Part shown: piece by piece, positions 26,637 to 35,350 of the stretch
How positions within the stretch are numbered: position 1 is the stretch's first letter
How the letters are laid out: each line of letters opens with the position of its first letter
Source: Methanocella sp.
GTDB taxonomy: Archaea > Halobacteriota > Methanocellia > Methanocellales > Methanocellaceae
Direction: 5' to 3'
DNA: 64,000 nt
NCBI RefSeq assembly: GCF_035506375.1
Contig: NZ_DATJPM010000074.1
Span: forward strand, 1-64,000
The notes under the pieces: generated by a model
What the model was told of the DNA's origin: nothing
Databases searched by the model: none
Seen by the model: only the letters and a program-made list of their open reading frames with translations
Made by a program: the position numbers and the translations under genes

Positions 26637-27500
26637 ATGGCGAACAAGCTCAAGGCTATCTGGGAACTGACGCGGCTGGAACACGGTATCATATACGGGC
26701 TGGGCGTGCTTGTCGCCCTGGTCATCGGCAAAGGGGGCGTGCCAGACGCGACAGTCGCCGTGGCGGGCGTCATGGGCGCCGTGCTGGCCGAGATGGGCGC
26801 CTTCGCCCTGAACGACTACTTCGACGTGGACGTTGACATAAAAAATAACCGCACGGACCGTCCCATCGTGAGGGGCGACATTTCCAGGAACGAGGCCCTG
26901 TGGGTGGCCATAATCGCGTCGCTCATGAGCGCCGTCGCCATGTATTTCACTGGCAGCATGGGCGCCGTCCTGGTGCTCATATTCCTCGTCCTCTTCGGCG
27001 TGCTCTATAATGCCCGGCTCAAGGAGTACGGCATCTGGGGCAATATTTACATCAGCTTCACCATGGCAGCGCCTTTCCTGTTCGGCAGCATGCTCTTCGC
27101 CGGTAACGACCCCACGCTTTACGTCATCGCGGCCATAGCCTTCGTGGTGGGCATGGGCCGCGAAATTATGAAGGGCATCATGGACATGGAGGGCGACGCG
27201 CTGAGGAATGTCCGGACGGTGGCCCGCACTCGGGGACCGGATACGGCTAAAAATCTTGCTGTGGCGCTTTATGTCCTTGGCATGCTCCTGTCGCCCCTGC
27301 CCCTCCTCATGGGCAGCCCGAAGTTCCACATGAGCCCGATATACGGCGTCTCCGCCTTCCTGTCGGTCGCCATCCTGGCCTACGTGTGCTACACGCTCAT
27401 GAAAAGCCACGACATCGGGACCGTCGGAAAGGCCCGGAAGACGACCATGGCGTCCATGGCCATAGCGCTTCTCGGCGTGCTCCTCGCGGCCCTACTCTAA
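26637..27500 (+). CDS. Digeranylgeranylglyceryl phosphate synthase (UbiA family)
   Basis: A 287-residue membrane prenyltransferase with about nine helices. It carries the Asp-rich substrate motif ALNDYFDVDVDIKNNRTDRP (about 54-73) and a second Asp-rich region (KGIMDMEGD). In archaea this UbiA subgroup attaches the second geranylgeranyl chain to make the membrane lipid precursor. That role is supported by a GGGP synthase gene 0.8 kb away. ATG 26637 follows GGGG. Other UbiA roles, such as quinone or heme prenylation, are less likely. Confidence 0.85.
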   Translation: MANKLKAIWELTRLEHGIIYGLGVLVALVIGKGGVPDATVAVAGVMGAVLAEMGAFALNDYFDVDVDIKNNRTDRPIVRGDISRNEALWVAIIASLMSAVAMYFTGSMGAVLVLIFLVLFGVLYNARLKEYGIWGNIYISFTMAAPFLFGSMLFAGNDPTLYVIAAIAFVVGMGREIMKGIMDMEGDALRNVRTVARTRGPDTAKNLAVALYVLGMLLSPLPLLMGSPKFHMSPIYGVSAFLSVAILAYVCYTLMKSHDIGTVGKARKTTMASMAIALLGVLLAALL

Positions 27501-27536
27501 TAACTTTTATTGCGGCACAACGCCATACGCATAATT

Positions 27537-28199
27537 ATGACTCTGCGCGACCTGCTGGCCCGGCTCGAGCCCGAGGCCATACCTTTTCCTTTTTCCAGGC
27601 TCTACTCGTGGCTCGCATCATCCCGCATGGTCCGGGATTATTATGAGAGCGTCGCCGCCCAGGTGCTGGAGCGAGTGCATATCGGCCGCATACTGGACAT
27701 CGGTACCGGACCCGGGAGGCTTCCGCTGGCGATCGCCTCGAAGAATCGGTACGTCCACGTCACGGGCCTGGACCTGTCCGCGGACATGGTGAAGATCGCT
27801 TCCCGCCTGCCCATACAAAATGGCGCCGCTAACATAGACTTTAAGGCAGGGAACGCCGGCGAGCTGCCGTTCGGCGACCGGGAATTCGACCTGGTGATAA
27901 GCACGCTCTCGTTCCACCACTGGAAGGAGCCCGAGAAGGCGCTCGATGAGATCTACCGGGTTTTGAGGGAAGGCGGTGAAGCGTGGATCTACGACATCCC
28001 GAGTAAGGTCAACCCCACCGTCTGGTCGGAGATGAAAAAGCGCTACGGCTTCATCGCGTCGACGTTCATGCACTTCCACACGCTCACCGAGCCCTTCTAC
28101 GACGAGAAGCGGCTGGGCGAGATAGCCGCGGCCTCGCGGTTTAAAAAATACGAGATAGACTACAGGCTATTCACTTACCGGCTGCGGCTGTATAAATAA
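27537..28199 (+). CDS. Class I SAM-dependent methyltransferase
   Basis: A 220-residue methyltransferase. Motif I is ILDIGTGPGRL (about 53-63), followed by GLDLSADMV, the acidic loop GNAGELPFGDREFDLV and the STLSFHHW..P..AL...YRVLREGG signature of the Methyltransf_11/UbiE-like group. The substrate is unknown. Its place just after the DGGGP synthase gene (36 bases) hints at lipid or quinone-like substrates, but this is only context. The C-terminal Lys/Arg-Tyr-rich tail is short. Confidence 0.85.
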   Translation: MTLRDLLARLEPEAIPFPFSRLYSWLASSRMVRDYYESVAAQVLERVHIGRILDIGTGPGRLPLAIASKNRYVHVTGLDLSADMVKIASRLPIQNGAANIDFKAGNAGELPFGDREFDLVISTLSFHHWKEPEKALDEIYRVLREGGEAWIYDIPSKVNPTVWSEMKKRYGFIASTFMHFHTLTEPFYDEKRLGEIAAASRFKKYEIDYRLFTYRLRLYK

Positions 28200-28271
28200 C
28201 CGACTGCATACGGACATAATATTAACGCCCGTCAGCGCCCTCGAAAGTGGTTAAACATATTTCGAAGGAAC

Positions 28272-28949
28272 TTATTTTACGATGGTCTCCCTGAGCTTCT
28301 CGACACCTTCCGCCTCGTAGACTGCGTTGCCCACGACGATGGTGTCCGCATACCGCGCCATCTCCTCGGCCTTTTCACGGGAGTTGATGCCTCCGCCGTA
28401 GTAAAGCCGGGCGCCATGCAGCTTTTCCCTGACCGCCCTGACCAGCGCCGGGTCGCCGAATGTGCCGCTGTACTCGACGTACACGATGGGGAAGTGGAAG
28501 AACCGGTCCGCGCACTCCCCGTAGGCGGCAGCCTCGCGGGGCGTCATCTCGGTCTTTGCCTTCGTCACCATGGCCACGGCTGACCTGGGGTTCATGACTA
28601 TGTAAGCTTCCGGCACGATCTTTTCCCAGTCGACATCGAAGTGCTGTACCCATATCTTGTGGACGCCCATGAGCCAGAAGGCCACGTCGGTGTTCAGTAT
28701 GGACGGCACGAAGATCAGGTCCATGTCGTCCCGGAGGCCTTCAGTGCCCGCGGGCTCCAGCACTTTGGGGATGCTGTAATCCTTGAGCATTTCAACGAGG
28801 TGGGAGACGTTATCCTTCGTGATGTTCTGCGTGCCGGAGATCATGATGGCGTCCGTTCCCGAGTCCACTATCTCCGCCACTGCCTTCGGGGTAATCGTCT
28901 TATCCGGGTCCAGCTTGGTCACATGCTTCCACTTCTTCCAGTCGATCAT
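28272..28949 (-). CDS. Geranylgeranylglyceryl phosphate synthase
   Basis: A 225-residue TIM-barrel enzyme that makes the first ether bond of archaeal lipids from glycerol-1-phosphate and GGPP. The family signs are WKHVTKLDPDK, SGTDAIMISGT, LEPAG, PSILNT and the phosphate-binding YYGGGINS. It is convergent with the methyltransferase gene. Start ATG 28949 (MIDWKKW) has GGAGCATCTG upstream; the 28976 reading is longer by nine residues. It sits 34 bases downstream of hisG on the same strand. Confidence 0.93.
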   Translation of the reverse strand: MIDWKKWKHVTKLDPDKTITPKAVAEIVDSGTDAIMISGTQNITKDNVSHLVEMLKDYSIPKVLEPAGTEGLRDDMDLIFVPSILNTDVAFWLMGVHKIWVQHFDVDWEKIVPEAYIVMNPRSAVAMVTKAKTEMTPREAAAYGECADRFFHFPIVYVEYSGTFGDPALVRAVREKLHGARLYYGGGINSREKAEEMARYADTIVVGNAVYEAEGVEKLRETIVK

Positions 28950-28983
28950 AGTCACAGATGCTCCATTCAAAATCAACGATAAT

Positions 28984-29841
28984 TTATCGGACGATGCGCT
29001 CGATCGGTACGATGAGGATGTCCCGGGCGCCGACGCTCTTCAGCTCGTTGACGACCTTGTAGATCTCCCGCTCGTGGACGACCGCGTGGACCGCGCACAT
29101 GGGCGAGTTCGCTTCCACCTTCATGACGGTGGGGCCCGACAGGCCCGGCAGCTTCTTCTTCACCGCCTCCAGCGCCGCCGCCGGCACGTTCATCATCAGA
29201 TAGCGCTTGCCCTTGGCCTCGATGACGCTCTCCAGCGCCAGCTTGATCTCCGAGACCTTTTTTGGGTGCTTAGCAAGGCTCTCCTTGCTGGCGATGAGCT
29301 TCTGCGAGGTGCGCAGCACGTGCTCGACGACCTTGAGGTGGTTGATGGACAGCGTCGTGCCACTGGACGTGAGGTCGACGATCGCGTCGGCGACGCCGAT
29401 GTGCGGCGTGATCTCGGTGGCCCCGGAGACCTCGACGACGTGCACGTGAATGCCTTTTGACTCGAAGAACTTCCTCGTTATCGCCGGGAACTCGGTGGCT
29501 ATCTTTTTATCCTTAAGCTGCTCTGCCTTCTCGATGCCCGACTCTTCGGGCACGGCCAGCACGAGGTCGGCCTTCCCGATGCCCAGGTCGAGCAGCGTCT
29601 CGACGTCCGCCCCGGACTCGTGGATGAAGTCCTCGCCCGTGATGCCCAGGTCGGCCGCGCCGTTCTCCACGTACTCGGGGATGTCCCGCGCCCGGGCGAA
29701 CAGTAGCGAGATCTCGTCGTCCACCGTCTTCGCGAAGAGGCTCCGATCGGAGTGGTCCACGATATGCAGCCCTGCCCGCTCGAAAAGGTCCATGATCGGC
29801 TCGTATACTCTTCCTTTATTGGGCAGCGCTATTCGTACCAT
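28984..29841 (-). CDS. hisG: ATP phosphoribosyltransferase (long form)
   Basis: A 285-residue first enzyme of histidine synthesis, joining ATP and PRPP. The catalytic domain (about 1-205) carries ALPNKGRVYEPI, ADLGITGEDFIHESGADV and VADAIVDLTSSGTTLS. The last 75 residues form the ACT-like histidine-binding domain of the long form (PTVMKVEANSPMCAVHAVV). It is therefore likely to be feedback-inhibited and not to need HisZ. Other his genes are not in view. Confidence 0.95.
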   Translation of the reverse strand: MVRIALPNKGRVYEPIMDLFERAGLHIVDHSDRSLFAKTVDDEISLLFARARDIPEYVENGAADLGITGEDFIHESGADVETLLDLGIGKADLVLAVPEESGIEKAEQLKDKKIATEFPAITRKFFESKGIHVHVVEVSGATEITPHIGVADAIVDLTSSGTTLSINHLKVVEHVLRTSQKLIASKESLAKHPKKVSEIKLALESVIEAKGKRYLMMNVPAAALEAVKKKLPGLSGPTVMKVEANSPMCAVHAVVHEREIYKVVNELKSVGARDILIVPIERIVR

Positions 29842-29944
29842 AAATTATCGAACTTTATAATCACGAGGGAAGATATAAGCCTTTAGATGCGTCTGCGAAC
29901 ATGTTTTCGATATCGTTACCAGTAAATAACAGTACATTAACAAT

Positions 29945-30015
29945 AAAAAAAAATTCAAAGTTACCTTCGCGGTTCGACGCCCTGCATGATGGTGCACGTC
30001 GAAATGCGAAGAAGA
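29945..30015 (-). ncRNA. Candidate small RNA with terminator-like tail
   Basis: Read leftwards, a TATA-like gctatatatttaatg (30035-30046 region) lies about 25 bases before a 15-bp stem (30011-29997 with 29979-29965, 13 of 15 pairs, 17-base loop). A T9 run (29945-29953) follows about 11 bases after the stem. Promoter, stem and T-run have the spacing of a short independent transcript. No gene lies on this strand here. Not recognised as any known RNA family. Confidence 0.35.
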
Positions 30016-30030
30016 CCGGGTACTTCGATA

Positions 30031-30046
30031 AGACATTAAATATATA
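30031..30046 (+). promoter_or_regulatory. TATA box of the Rieske gene
   Basis: attaaatatatagc lies about 35 bases before ATG 30077, giving a leader of only about 10 bases. The near-symmetric sequence could also drive leftward transcription. Confidence 0.45.
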
Positions 30047-30076
30047 GCTGAACGCCACGCTATTATTCGTATTGAT

Positions 30077-30385
30077 ATGAACGGTTACGTCAAGGTCGCG
30101 AAGGCCGCCGACATCGGCGCCGGTACTATGAAAGGCTATACGATAAATGGCGTTAAAGTACTCATTGCGAATGTCGGCGGGAAGTACTACGCCCTTGAGG
30201 ATAAATGCTCGCACATGGGGGCGAAACTCTCCACCGGCATACTCACGGGCAACATCGTCATGTGCATAGCTCACTCAGCGCAGTTCGACGTGACCACGGG
30301 CGCGCCGCTCAACCTGCTCGGCAAGGAGCCCGTGAAGGCCTACGAGTTGCGAGTGAACAGCGAAGACCTGGAAGTCAAACTTTGA
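30077..30385 (+). CDS. Rieske-type [2Fe-2S] ferredoxin
   Basis: A 102-residue soluble protein with the two Rieske motifs CSHMG (Cys47, His49) and CIAHSAQFD (Cys67, His70), as in NirD-like and dioxygenase ferredoxins. It carries electrons at moderate potential in the cytosol; no membrane anchor is present. The partner reductase is unknown. The HEAT-repeat gene starts 6 bases after its stop, suggesting an operon. Confidence 0.9.
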   Translation: MNGYVKVAKAADIGAGTMKGYTINGVKVLIANVGGKYYALEDKCSHMGAKLSTGILTGNIVMCIAHSAQFDVTTGAPLNLLGKEPVKAYELRVNSEDLEVKL

Positions 30386-30391
30386 TCTGTT

Positions 30392-33133
30392 ATGCCTGAG
30401 AGGGACACCGATAGCCTGGTTAAGGCGCTGGAGCCGTACAACGACATCGACGTCCGGCTGGACGCGGCGATCGCCCTCGGGTGCTCGGGCGACCCGGCGG
30501 GCGTCGAGCCCCTCATATCCATTTTAAAGGACGACCACTATGCCTTACGCCGGGAGGCTGCTATTGCATTAGGCAGCCTCAAGGACGCCCGGGCTGTCGG
30601 GCCCCTGGCCGAGGCGCTCAGGGACCAGTTCTACGAGCTGCGGAGGGACGCGGCCATCGCGCTGGGCACGATAGCGGACCTGAAGGCCGTTCCGCCCCTC
30701 CTCGAGGCGCTGGGCGATAAGGACGCCGGCGTGCGGCGGGATGCCGCCTGGGCGCTGGGAAACATCGGCGATATCCGAGCGGCCGGGGCGATGCTTACAC
30801 TGCTCAAAGACAGGGACGTCGGAGTCCGGCAGAACGCCGCCTGGGCGCTCGGCGTTTTCAAATATATGGAGGGCGCGCTGCCGCTGGCCGCGCTCCTGAA
30901 GGACGAGGATGACGCTGTCCGGCGGGTCGCGGCCATCGCGCTGGGCGCCCTCAAGGCGCCGGGGACCGTGGAGCCGCTCATCGCGGCGCTCAAGGACCAC
31001 GACGAGAGGGTCCGCCGGGAGGCGGCCATGGCCCTCATCGGCTTCGGACCGGACGCCGTCGGGCCCCTCATCGAGTCCCTTAACGACCGGAGCGAGTTCG
31101 TCCGGCAGAACGCCGCCTGGGCGCTGGGCGAGATCCGGGACGAAAGAGCCGTGGGGCCGCTGGTCGAGGCGCTCGGCGACCGGGACCGGGGCGTGCGCTG
31201 GGACGCGGCCTGGGCCCTGGTGCGGGTGGACGGCGACCGGGCGGTCATACCGCTCATCGAAAAGCTCAAGTCCGGCGAGAGGGACCACCGGCTGACGGCC
31301 ATCTGGGCCCTGGGGGAGTTGCGGGACGCGCGGGCCGTCGAGCCTCTCATCGAGGCGCTTAAGGACCGCAACGATTCCATCCGAAAGGCAGCGGCCGTCG
31401 CGCTCGGCAGCATCGGCGACCCCCGGGCCGTGCGCCCGCTGGTGGAGACGCTGAAGGACGAGGACGAGGAGGTGCGCAACGAGGCCGCTATATCTTTCCG
31501 GAACTTCGGGCCGCAGGCCGTGGACATGCTCATCGGCGCTCTGGCCGAGAAGGACGACTACGCCCGCAAGGGCGCCGCATTTGCGCTGGGCGATTTAGGC
31601 GACGAGCGCGCCGTTGGCCCGCTTTTACAGTCCATGAAGGACGAGGCGCAGTCGGTCCGCTGGGACGCGGCCTGGGCGCTCGTCAAGTTAGGTAAAAAAG
31701 GCGCCGTGGCGCAGCTCATGAAGGCGCTACGGGACCCGGACGCCGACGTCCGCTGGAAGTCGGCCTGGGCGCTGGGCGAGATTAACGACGCCCGGGCCGT
31801 GGGGCCCCTGCTCGACGCGCTCCGGGACGACGATGGCCTGGTCCGCAACAGCGCGTCCATCTCGCTTTCACTCATTTTCGAGTCCCTGGTAAAAGGCCTG
31901 AATAGCGAGGACTTCTCCATAAGGGGAGAGGCCGGCATGACCGCGCTGGGCGCACTCGACCCTCTCATCGGGGCGCTGGTGGTCGATAACGTCACGGTGC
32001 GGGGGAACGCCGTGGGCGTGTTCGTGACCATCCTGGAGCCGCTGCTAAATGTCCTGAGCGAGGTCGACGATAACGCGGCCGACGCCCTGATACGGAAGAT
32101 AATGGGCCCGCTCGTGAAGGCGCTCAAGTACGAGAACCGCCGCGGCCGGCTGGAGGATACCAGTGCCCTCAGGTTCGTGTCCAATGAGCGCATCATCGGC
32201 GCCCTCGTTATGGCGATGAACGACGCGGACTTCAGCGTGCGGAGCAACGCTGCCATAACCTTTTTACTCATCCTGGACCCGATGCTGAAGGCGCTGAACA
32301 GCGAGGGCCGGGAGGTCCGGCGCCGCGCCGCGGAGGCGCTCGTAGCGTCGGTGGAGCCGCTTTTAAGGGTATTATACGAGGTGCACGATAACTCCGCGGA
32401 CGTTTTCATCCGCAAGGCCATGAGCCCCCTGAACAGGGCCATGAACGACGAGGACATGTACGTGCGGAGCAACGCCGCCATCGTCATGTTCCGGATGGTG
32501 GAGCTGCTGAACAAGGCCTTAAAGAATAAGAATAACGGCCTCCGGATGGGCGCGGCGGTCGCGCTGGGCTCCATCCGGGACGCCCGGTCGCTGGCGCCCC
32601 TGGCCGAGGCGCTCGGCGACAGGGACCAGGGCATCCGGCGCGAGGCGGCCGTTGCGCTCGGCGGCATCGGCGATTCGAGGGGCATCAGCCCCCTAATGGA
32701 GGCGCTAAAGGACGAGGACAGCATCGTGCGCCGGGAGGCGGCCTGGGGCCTGGTGAGGATCGGCGACAGGGCCGTCGAGCCGCTGCTGGGCGCGCTTGCC
32801 CAAAATCCGGAGCATCGCTGGGAGCTGGTCTGGGCCCTGGGCGAGACCCAGGACGAAAGGTCCGTGCCGGCGCTCATCGGGGCGCTGAGGGACGAGGACG
32901 ATGCGGTGCGCCGGGAGGCGGCCTGGGCGCTGTGGTTCATCGGCGACGAGCGTGCCGCCGTGCCGCTGAAGGAGGCCCTGGGCGAGAACTCGGCCATGTA
33001 CGAGGCGGAAATAGCGCTAAACCGCATCGAGCAGCGCGACACGATCGATACGCTGAAGAAGGCGCTCCAGGCCAGGCTCGGGAAAGAGCGCCCGCCGGAG
33101 CGCGCAGAGGGCATGAAGCCTCATATAAAATAG
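30392..33133 (+). CDS. Very long HEAT / PBS-lyase-type repeat protein
   Basis: A 913-residue alpha solenoid made of about 28 repeats of 31 residues, each with the phrase DARAVGPLIEALKD.D..VRR.AA.ALG. Regular in residues 1-480 and 700-880; the middle (about 490-700) is degenerate, with LL..L....DNAAD variants. There is no enzymatic domain, so it is a protein-protein scaffold or a phycobilin-lyase-like relative without pigments. It may serve the Rieske protein encoded just upstream. Its 3' end overlaps the convergent membrane gene by 13 bases. Confidence 0.88.
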   Translation: MPERDTDSLVKALEPYNDIDVRLDAAIALGCSGDPAGVEPLISILKDDHYALRREAAIALGSLKDARAVGPLAEALRDQFYELRRDAAIALGTIADLKAVPPLLEALGDKDAGVRRDAAWALGNIGDIRAAGAMLTLLKDRDVGVRQNAAWALGVFKYMEGALPLAALLKDEDDAVRRVAAIALGALKAPGTVEPLIAALKDHDERVRREAAMALIGFGPDAVGPLIESLNDRSEFVRQNAAWALGEIRDERAVGPLVEALGDRDRGVRWDAAWALVRVDGDRAVIPLIEKLKSGERDHRLTAIWALGELRDARAVEPLIEALKDRNDSIRKAAAVALGSIGDPRAVRPLVETLKDEDEEVRNEAAISFRNFGPQAVDMLIGALAEKDDYARKGAAFALGDLGDERAVGPLLQSMKDEAQSVRWDAAWALVKLGKKGAVAQLMKALRDPDADVRWKSAWALGEINDARAVGPLLDALRDDDGLVRNSASISLSLIFESLVKGLNSEDFSIRGEAGMTALGALDPLIGALVVDNVTVRGNAVGVFVTILEPLLNVLSEVDDNAADALIRKIMGPLVKALKYENRRGRLEDTSALRFVSNERIIGALVMAMNDADFSVRSNAAITFLLILDPMLKALNSEGREVRRRAAEALVASVEPLLRVLYEVHDNSADVFIRKAMSPLNRAMNDEDMYVRSNAAIVMFRMVELLNKALKNKNNGLRMGAAVALGSIRDARSLAPLAEALGDRDQGIRREAAVALGGIGDSRGISPLMEALKDEDSIVRREAAWGLVRIGDRAVEPLLGALAQNPEHRWELVWALGETQDERSVPALIGALRDEDDAVRREAAWALWFIGDERAAVPLKEALGENSAMYEAEIALNRIEQRDTIDTLKKALQARLGKERPPERAEGMKPHIK

Positions 33134-34404
33134 ATAATGCAGGGCACGAGGAGCACGCCCATCAGGCATGTTTTTCTGACGTTTACCAGGTGCGGGGCCA
33201 GGCCGGCCATCCCCGCCACCGCGAACACGGCCAGCCCGAGGAAGCCCGTCATCGCCAGGCACATTGCCGCTAAAAATAACAGCACTGTGGCGTTGAGCAG
33301 CCTGTAGTTCACCCTCGTGAAGACCCCCGAGGCAACGCCGCCGGCCAGTATCGTCACCGGGTACGTGAGCGCCCCGGCCAGGCACATGGCGAAGGCCAGC
33401 AGCATGAACGTCTCGAAGTCGATGGAGCCGATGGCGCTCTGGGCCGCGGCCACGGCGCCGCTCCTCGGGTGGCCGATGACGTACAGGGCTACGAGTGAAA
33501 AGACGGCGTTCGCCGTGTTCACGCCAGAGATGGAAACGATATACTTCCGGTCGTCGGCCTCGCTCTTCTTCGAGAGCATGCCCGTGACCGTGGTCGCCAC
33601 GCCCGTGCTTACCGCCGGGAACCAGGATACCAGCGCCCCCGCCGCAGTGCCGGCGAGGGCACTCCTGAGGACATCGCCCGCGGGCAGAGACAATGTGCTC
33701 TTGTGCTGGGGCGGCATAGCGGGAGAGGAGTTCAGGCTCAGCAGAAGCGTCGGAGCCCCGAATAGGCCTGAGAGCAGTGGCAGCAGCATTTCGGGGGCCG
33801 CGATATGGACCAGCGGGACGAGCAGGCCCTCGGCGCTGAACGCCGCCAGGCCCAGAAGACCGCAGACGAGAAATATGGCGGCGGCCCAGGCGATGGCCTT
33901 CAGCCTGTCCAGTGCGCCGGCGAACGGCCCCTTCCCCCGGTTCGAGAGTATCACCAGCGCCGAAATAGCGATCAGGATAATGCCCATATAGCCCTGTATA
34001 GGCCCGTTGAGCGACTTGAAAAAGAGCGATATCGGGGCCATCAGTAAAAGCGATGCGCCGATGGCCAGGCCGCTGCCCATGGCCGATAGCCGCACGGCCT
34101 CGACGCCCCGGCCTTCCTGCAGCATCCGGTGGCCTGGAAGAACGGCCATGGCCGTGGCCTCGTCCGGCGCGCCTAAAAAGATCGAGGGCACTATGTCCAG
34201 GAAGCTCTGGGATATGGTGCTCGCCACGATCATGACCGCCACATAGAGCGCCGGTAAACCCGAGGCCACGAGCGCCGGCGTCATGCCCAGCAGTATGGCG
34301 GAGGTATTATTGACGTGGATGCCCGGCAACAAGCCGGCAAAGGCGCCGACGACGATGCCGCCGAACACCGAAGCGCAAAACAACACCAGCGAAAGCTCAA
34401 GCAC
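33121..34404 (-). CDS. TctA-like polytopic membrane protein
   Basis: A 427-residue protein with about ten to twelve membrane helices. AFAGLLPGIHVNN near the N terminus and GAPDEATAMAVLPGH match the TctA/COG1784 large-permease family of tripartite tricarboxylate transporters. No TctB or TctC gene is adjacent, as is usual for archaeal members, so transport partner and substrate are unknown. The start is GTG 34404. Convergent with the HEAT gene. Confidence 0.8.
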   Translation of the reverse strand: MLELSLVLFCASVFGGIVVGAFAGLLPGIHVNNTSAILLGMTPALVASGLPALYVAVMIVASTISQSFLDIVPSIFLGAPDEATAMAVLPGHRMLQEGRGVEAVRLSAMGSGLAIGASLLLMAPISLFFKSLNGPIQGYMGIILIAISALVILSNRGKGPFAGALDRLKAIAWAAAIFLVCGLLGLAAFSAEGLLVPLVHIAAPEMLLPLLSGLFGAPTLLLSLNSSPAMPPQHKSTLSLPAGDVLRSALAGTAAGALVSWFPAVSTGVATTVTGMLSKKSEADDRKYIVSISGVNTANAVFSLVALYVIGHPRSGAVAAAQSAIGSIDFETFMLLAFAMCLAGALTYPVTILAGGVASGVFTRVNYRLLNATVLLFLAAMCLAMTGFLGLAVFAVAGMAGLAPHLVNVRKTCLMGVLLVPCIIYFI

Positions 34405-34466
34405 AATATAGACTTATTTTCAAAATATTAAAAATTAGTGGTATTATATGGGCCGCTCTTTCGTCC

Positions 34467-35174
34467 TTACTTATCAGGGTCTTTGCCGTATTCGCTCTCA
34501 ATGCTGTCGAGCAGCAGGTACAGGGCCCGGTTTACCTCGGGTAGATGGCCATAGCCCGTCCTGATATGCTCCGCATCCTGGACGTATCGGCTCCCGTCAA
34601 GGTCTCCGGAGCAATTCCCGATTAGCTTCTCGATGCTTTCCCTCGTCGATTCCAGGTGGAACTGCAGGCCGATGGCCCGGCCCAACTCGAACCCCTGGTT
34701 ATCGCAGGCTTCGCTCGATGCGAGCTTCCTCGCGCCCGGGGGGATCGAGAACGTATCCCCGTGCCAGTGGAAAGCCATGAGCTCCCGGGGAAGCCGTCTG
34801 AATACGGGCGAATTTTGGGCTTCGGGGGTCAGCTTCACCGGGAACCAGCCGACCTCCCTGAACTTATTTTTCGTTACGGTGCCGCCCATGGCCCCGGCGA
34901 TAAGCTGCGCGCCCAGGCACACTCCCAGGACGATCTTTCCCGTGGCGACGGCGCTCCTGATGAACCGCTTTTCGTCCTTCAGCCATGGATACTTCACATC
35001 GTCATCGGCCCCCATGGGGCCGCCCATGACCACGAGCCAGTCGAAGCTGCCCAGAAGAGGGAGCTCTTCTCTATAGATATGAGTCGTTCCCGTGGAGTGC
35101 CCCTTGCTTTTTGCCCAGGACTCGATGCTCGCCATGTCCTCGAAGGGGACGTGTTGAATACAGTGTATCCTCAT
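34467..35174 (-). CDS. Class I glutamine amidotransferase-like protein
   Basis: A 235-residue class I glutaminase domain, resembling GMP-synthase-type amidotransferases. The nucleophile lies in LGVCLGAQL (Cys94), and the catalytic dyad in LQFHLESTRE (His about 176, Glu178). VMGGPMGADDD provides the oxyanion region. No synthetase domain is attached and none is adjacent, so the acceptor is unknown; some relatives are gamma-Glu peptidases. ATG 35174 is close to the next gene's terminator-like hairpin. Confidence 0.85.
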   Translation of the reverse strand: MRIHCIQHVPFEDMASIESWAKSKGHSTGTTHIYREELPLLGSFDWLVVMGGPMGADDDVKYPWLKDEKRFIRSAVATGKIVLGVCLGAQLIAGAMGGTVTKNKFREVGWFPVKLTPEAQNSPVFRRLPRELMAFHWHGDTFSIPPGARKLASSEACDNQGFELGRAIGLQFHLESTRESIEKLIGNCSGDLDGSRYVQDAEHIRTGYGHLPEVNRALYLLLDSIESEYGKDPDK

Positions 35175-35265
35175 ACAATAGCCATTTGCCTTCCAATGAT
35201 ATAAACCGGAGTATGCTGTCCCGCTGGCGGATAATAAACTATTGTCAAGGCTCTCGAAAAATTAT

Positions 35266-35322
35266 AAGAATGCTCTAAGCGTTTTCAGCCGCTTCGTGGC
35301 TGAAAACGCTTAGAGCATTCTT
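35266..35322 (-). terminator. Perfect 25-bp inverted repeat, terminator-like
   Basis: Arms 35266-35290 and 35298-35322 are exactly complementary, with a 7-base loop gcttcgt. Arms carry gctctaagcgttttcagcc, relating it to the cttagagc/cagccacg repeats elsewhere in the window. It sits between the lipoprotein stop codon and the amidotransferase start on the leftward strand and is followed by an AT-rich tract. It is either a strong terminator or a minimal mobile-repeat derivative. Confidence 0.6.
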
Positions 35323-35350
35323 TATTTTGCTTTGATTGATCGGCCAGGCA

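Noticed and set aside
26580..27410. Long N-terminal extension of the Tsr3 reading frame
   Set aside because: It is antisense to the UbiA-type gene, is rich in His and Asp as shadow frames are, and the Tsr3 family starts at MLPLYVYHARQ.
31558..33114. 518-codon ORF antisense to the HEAT gene
   Set aside because: GC-rich codon shadow, Ser/Arg/Ala-rich without domains, entirely inside a conserved repeat gene.
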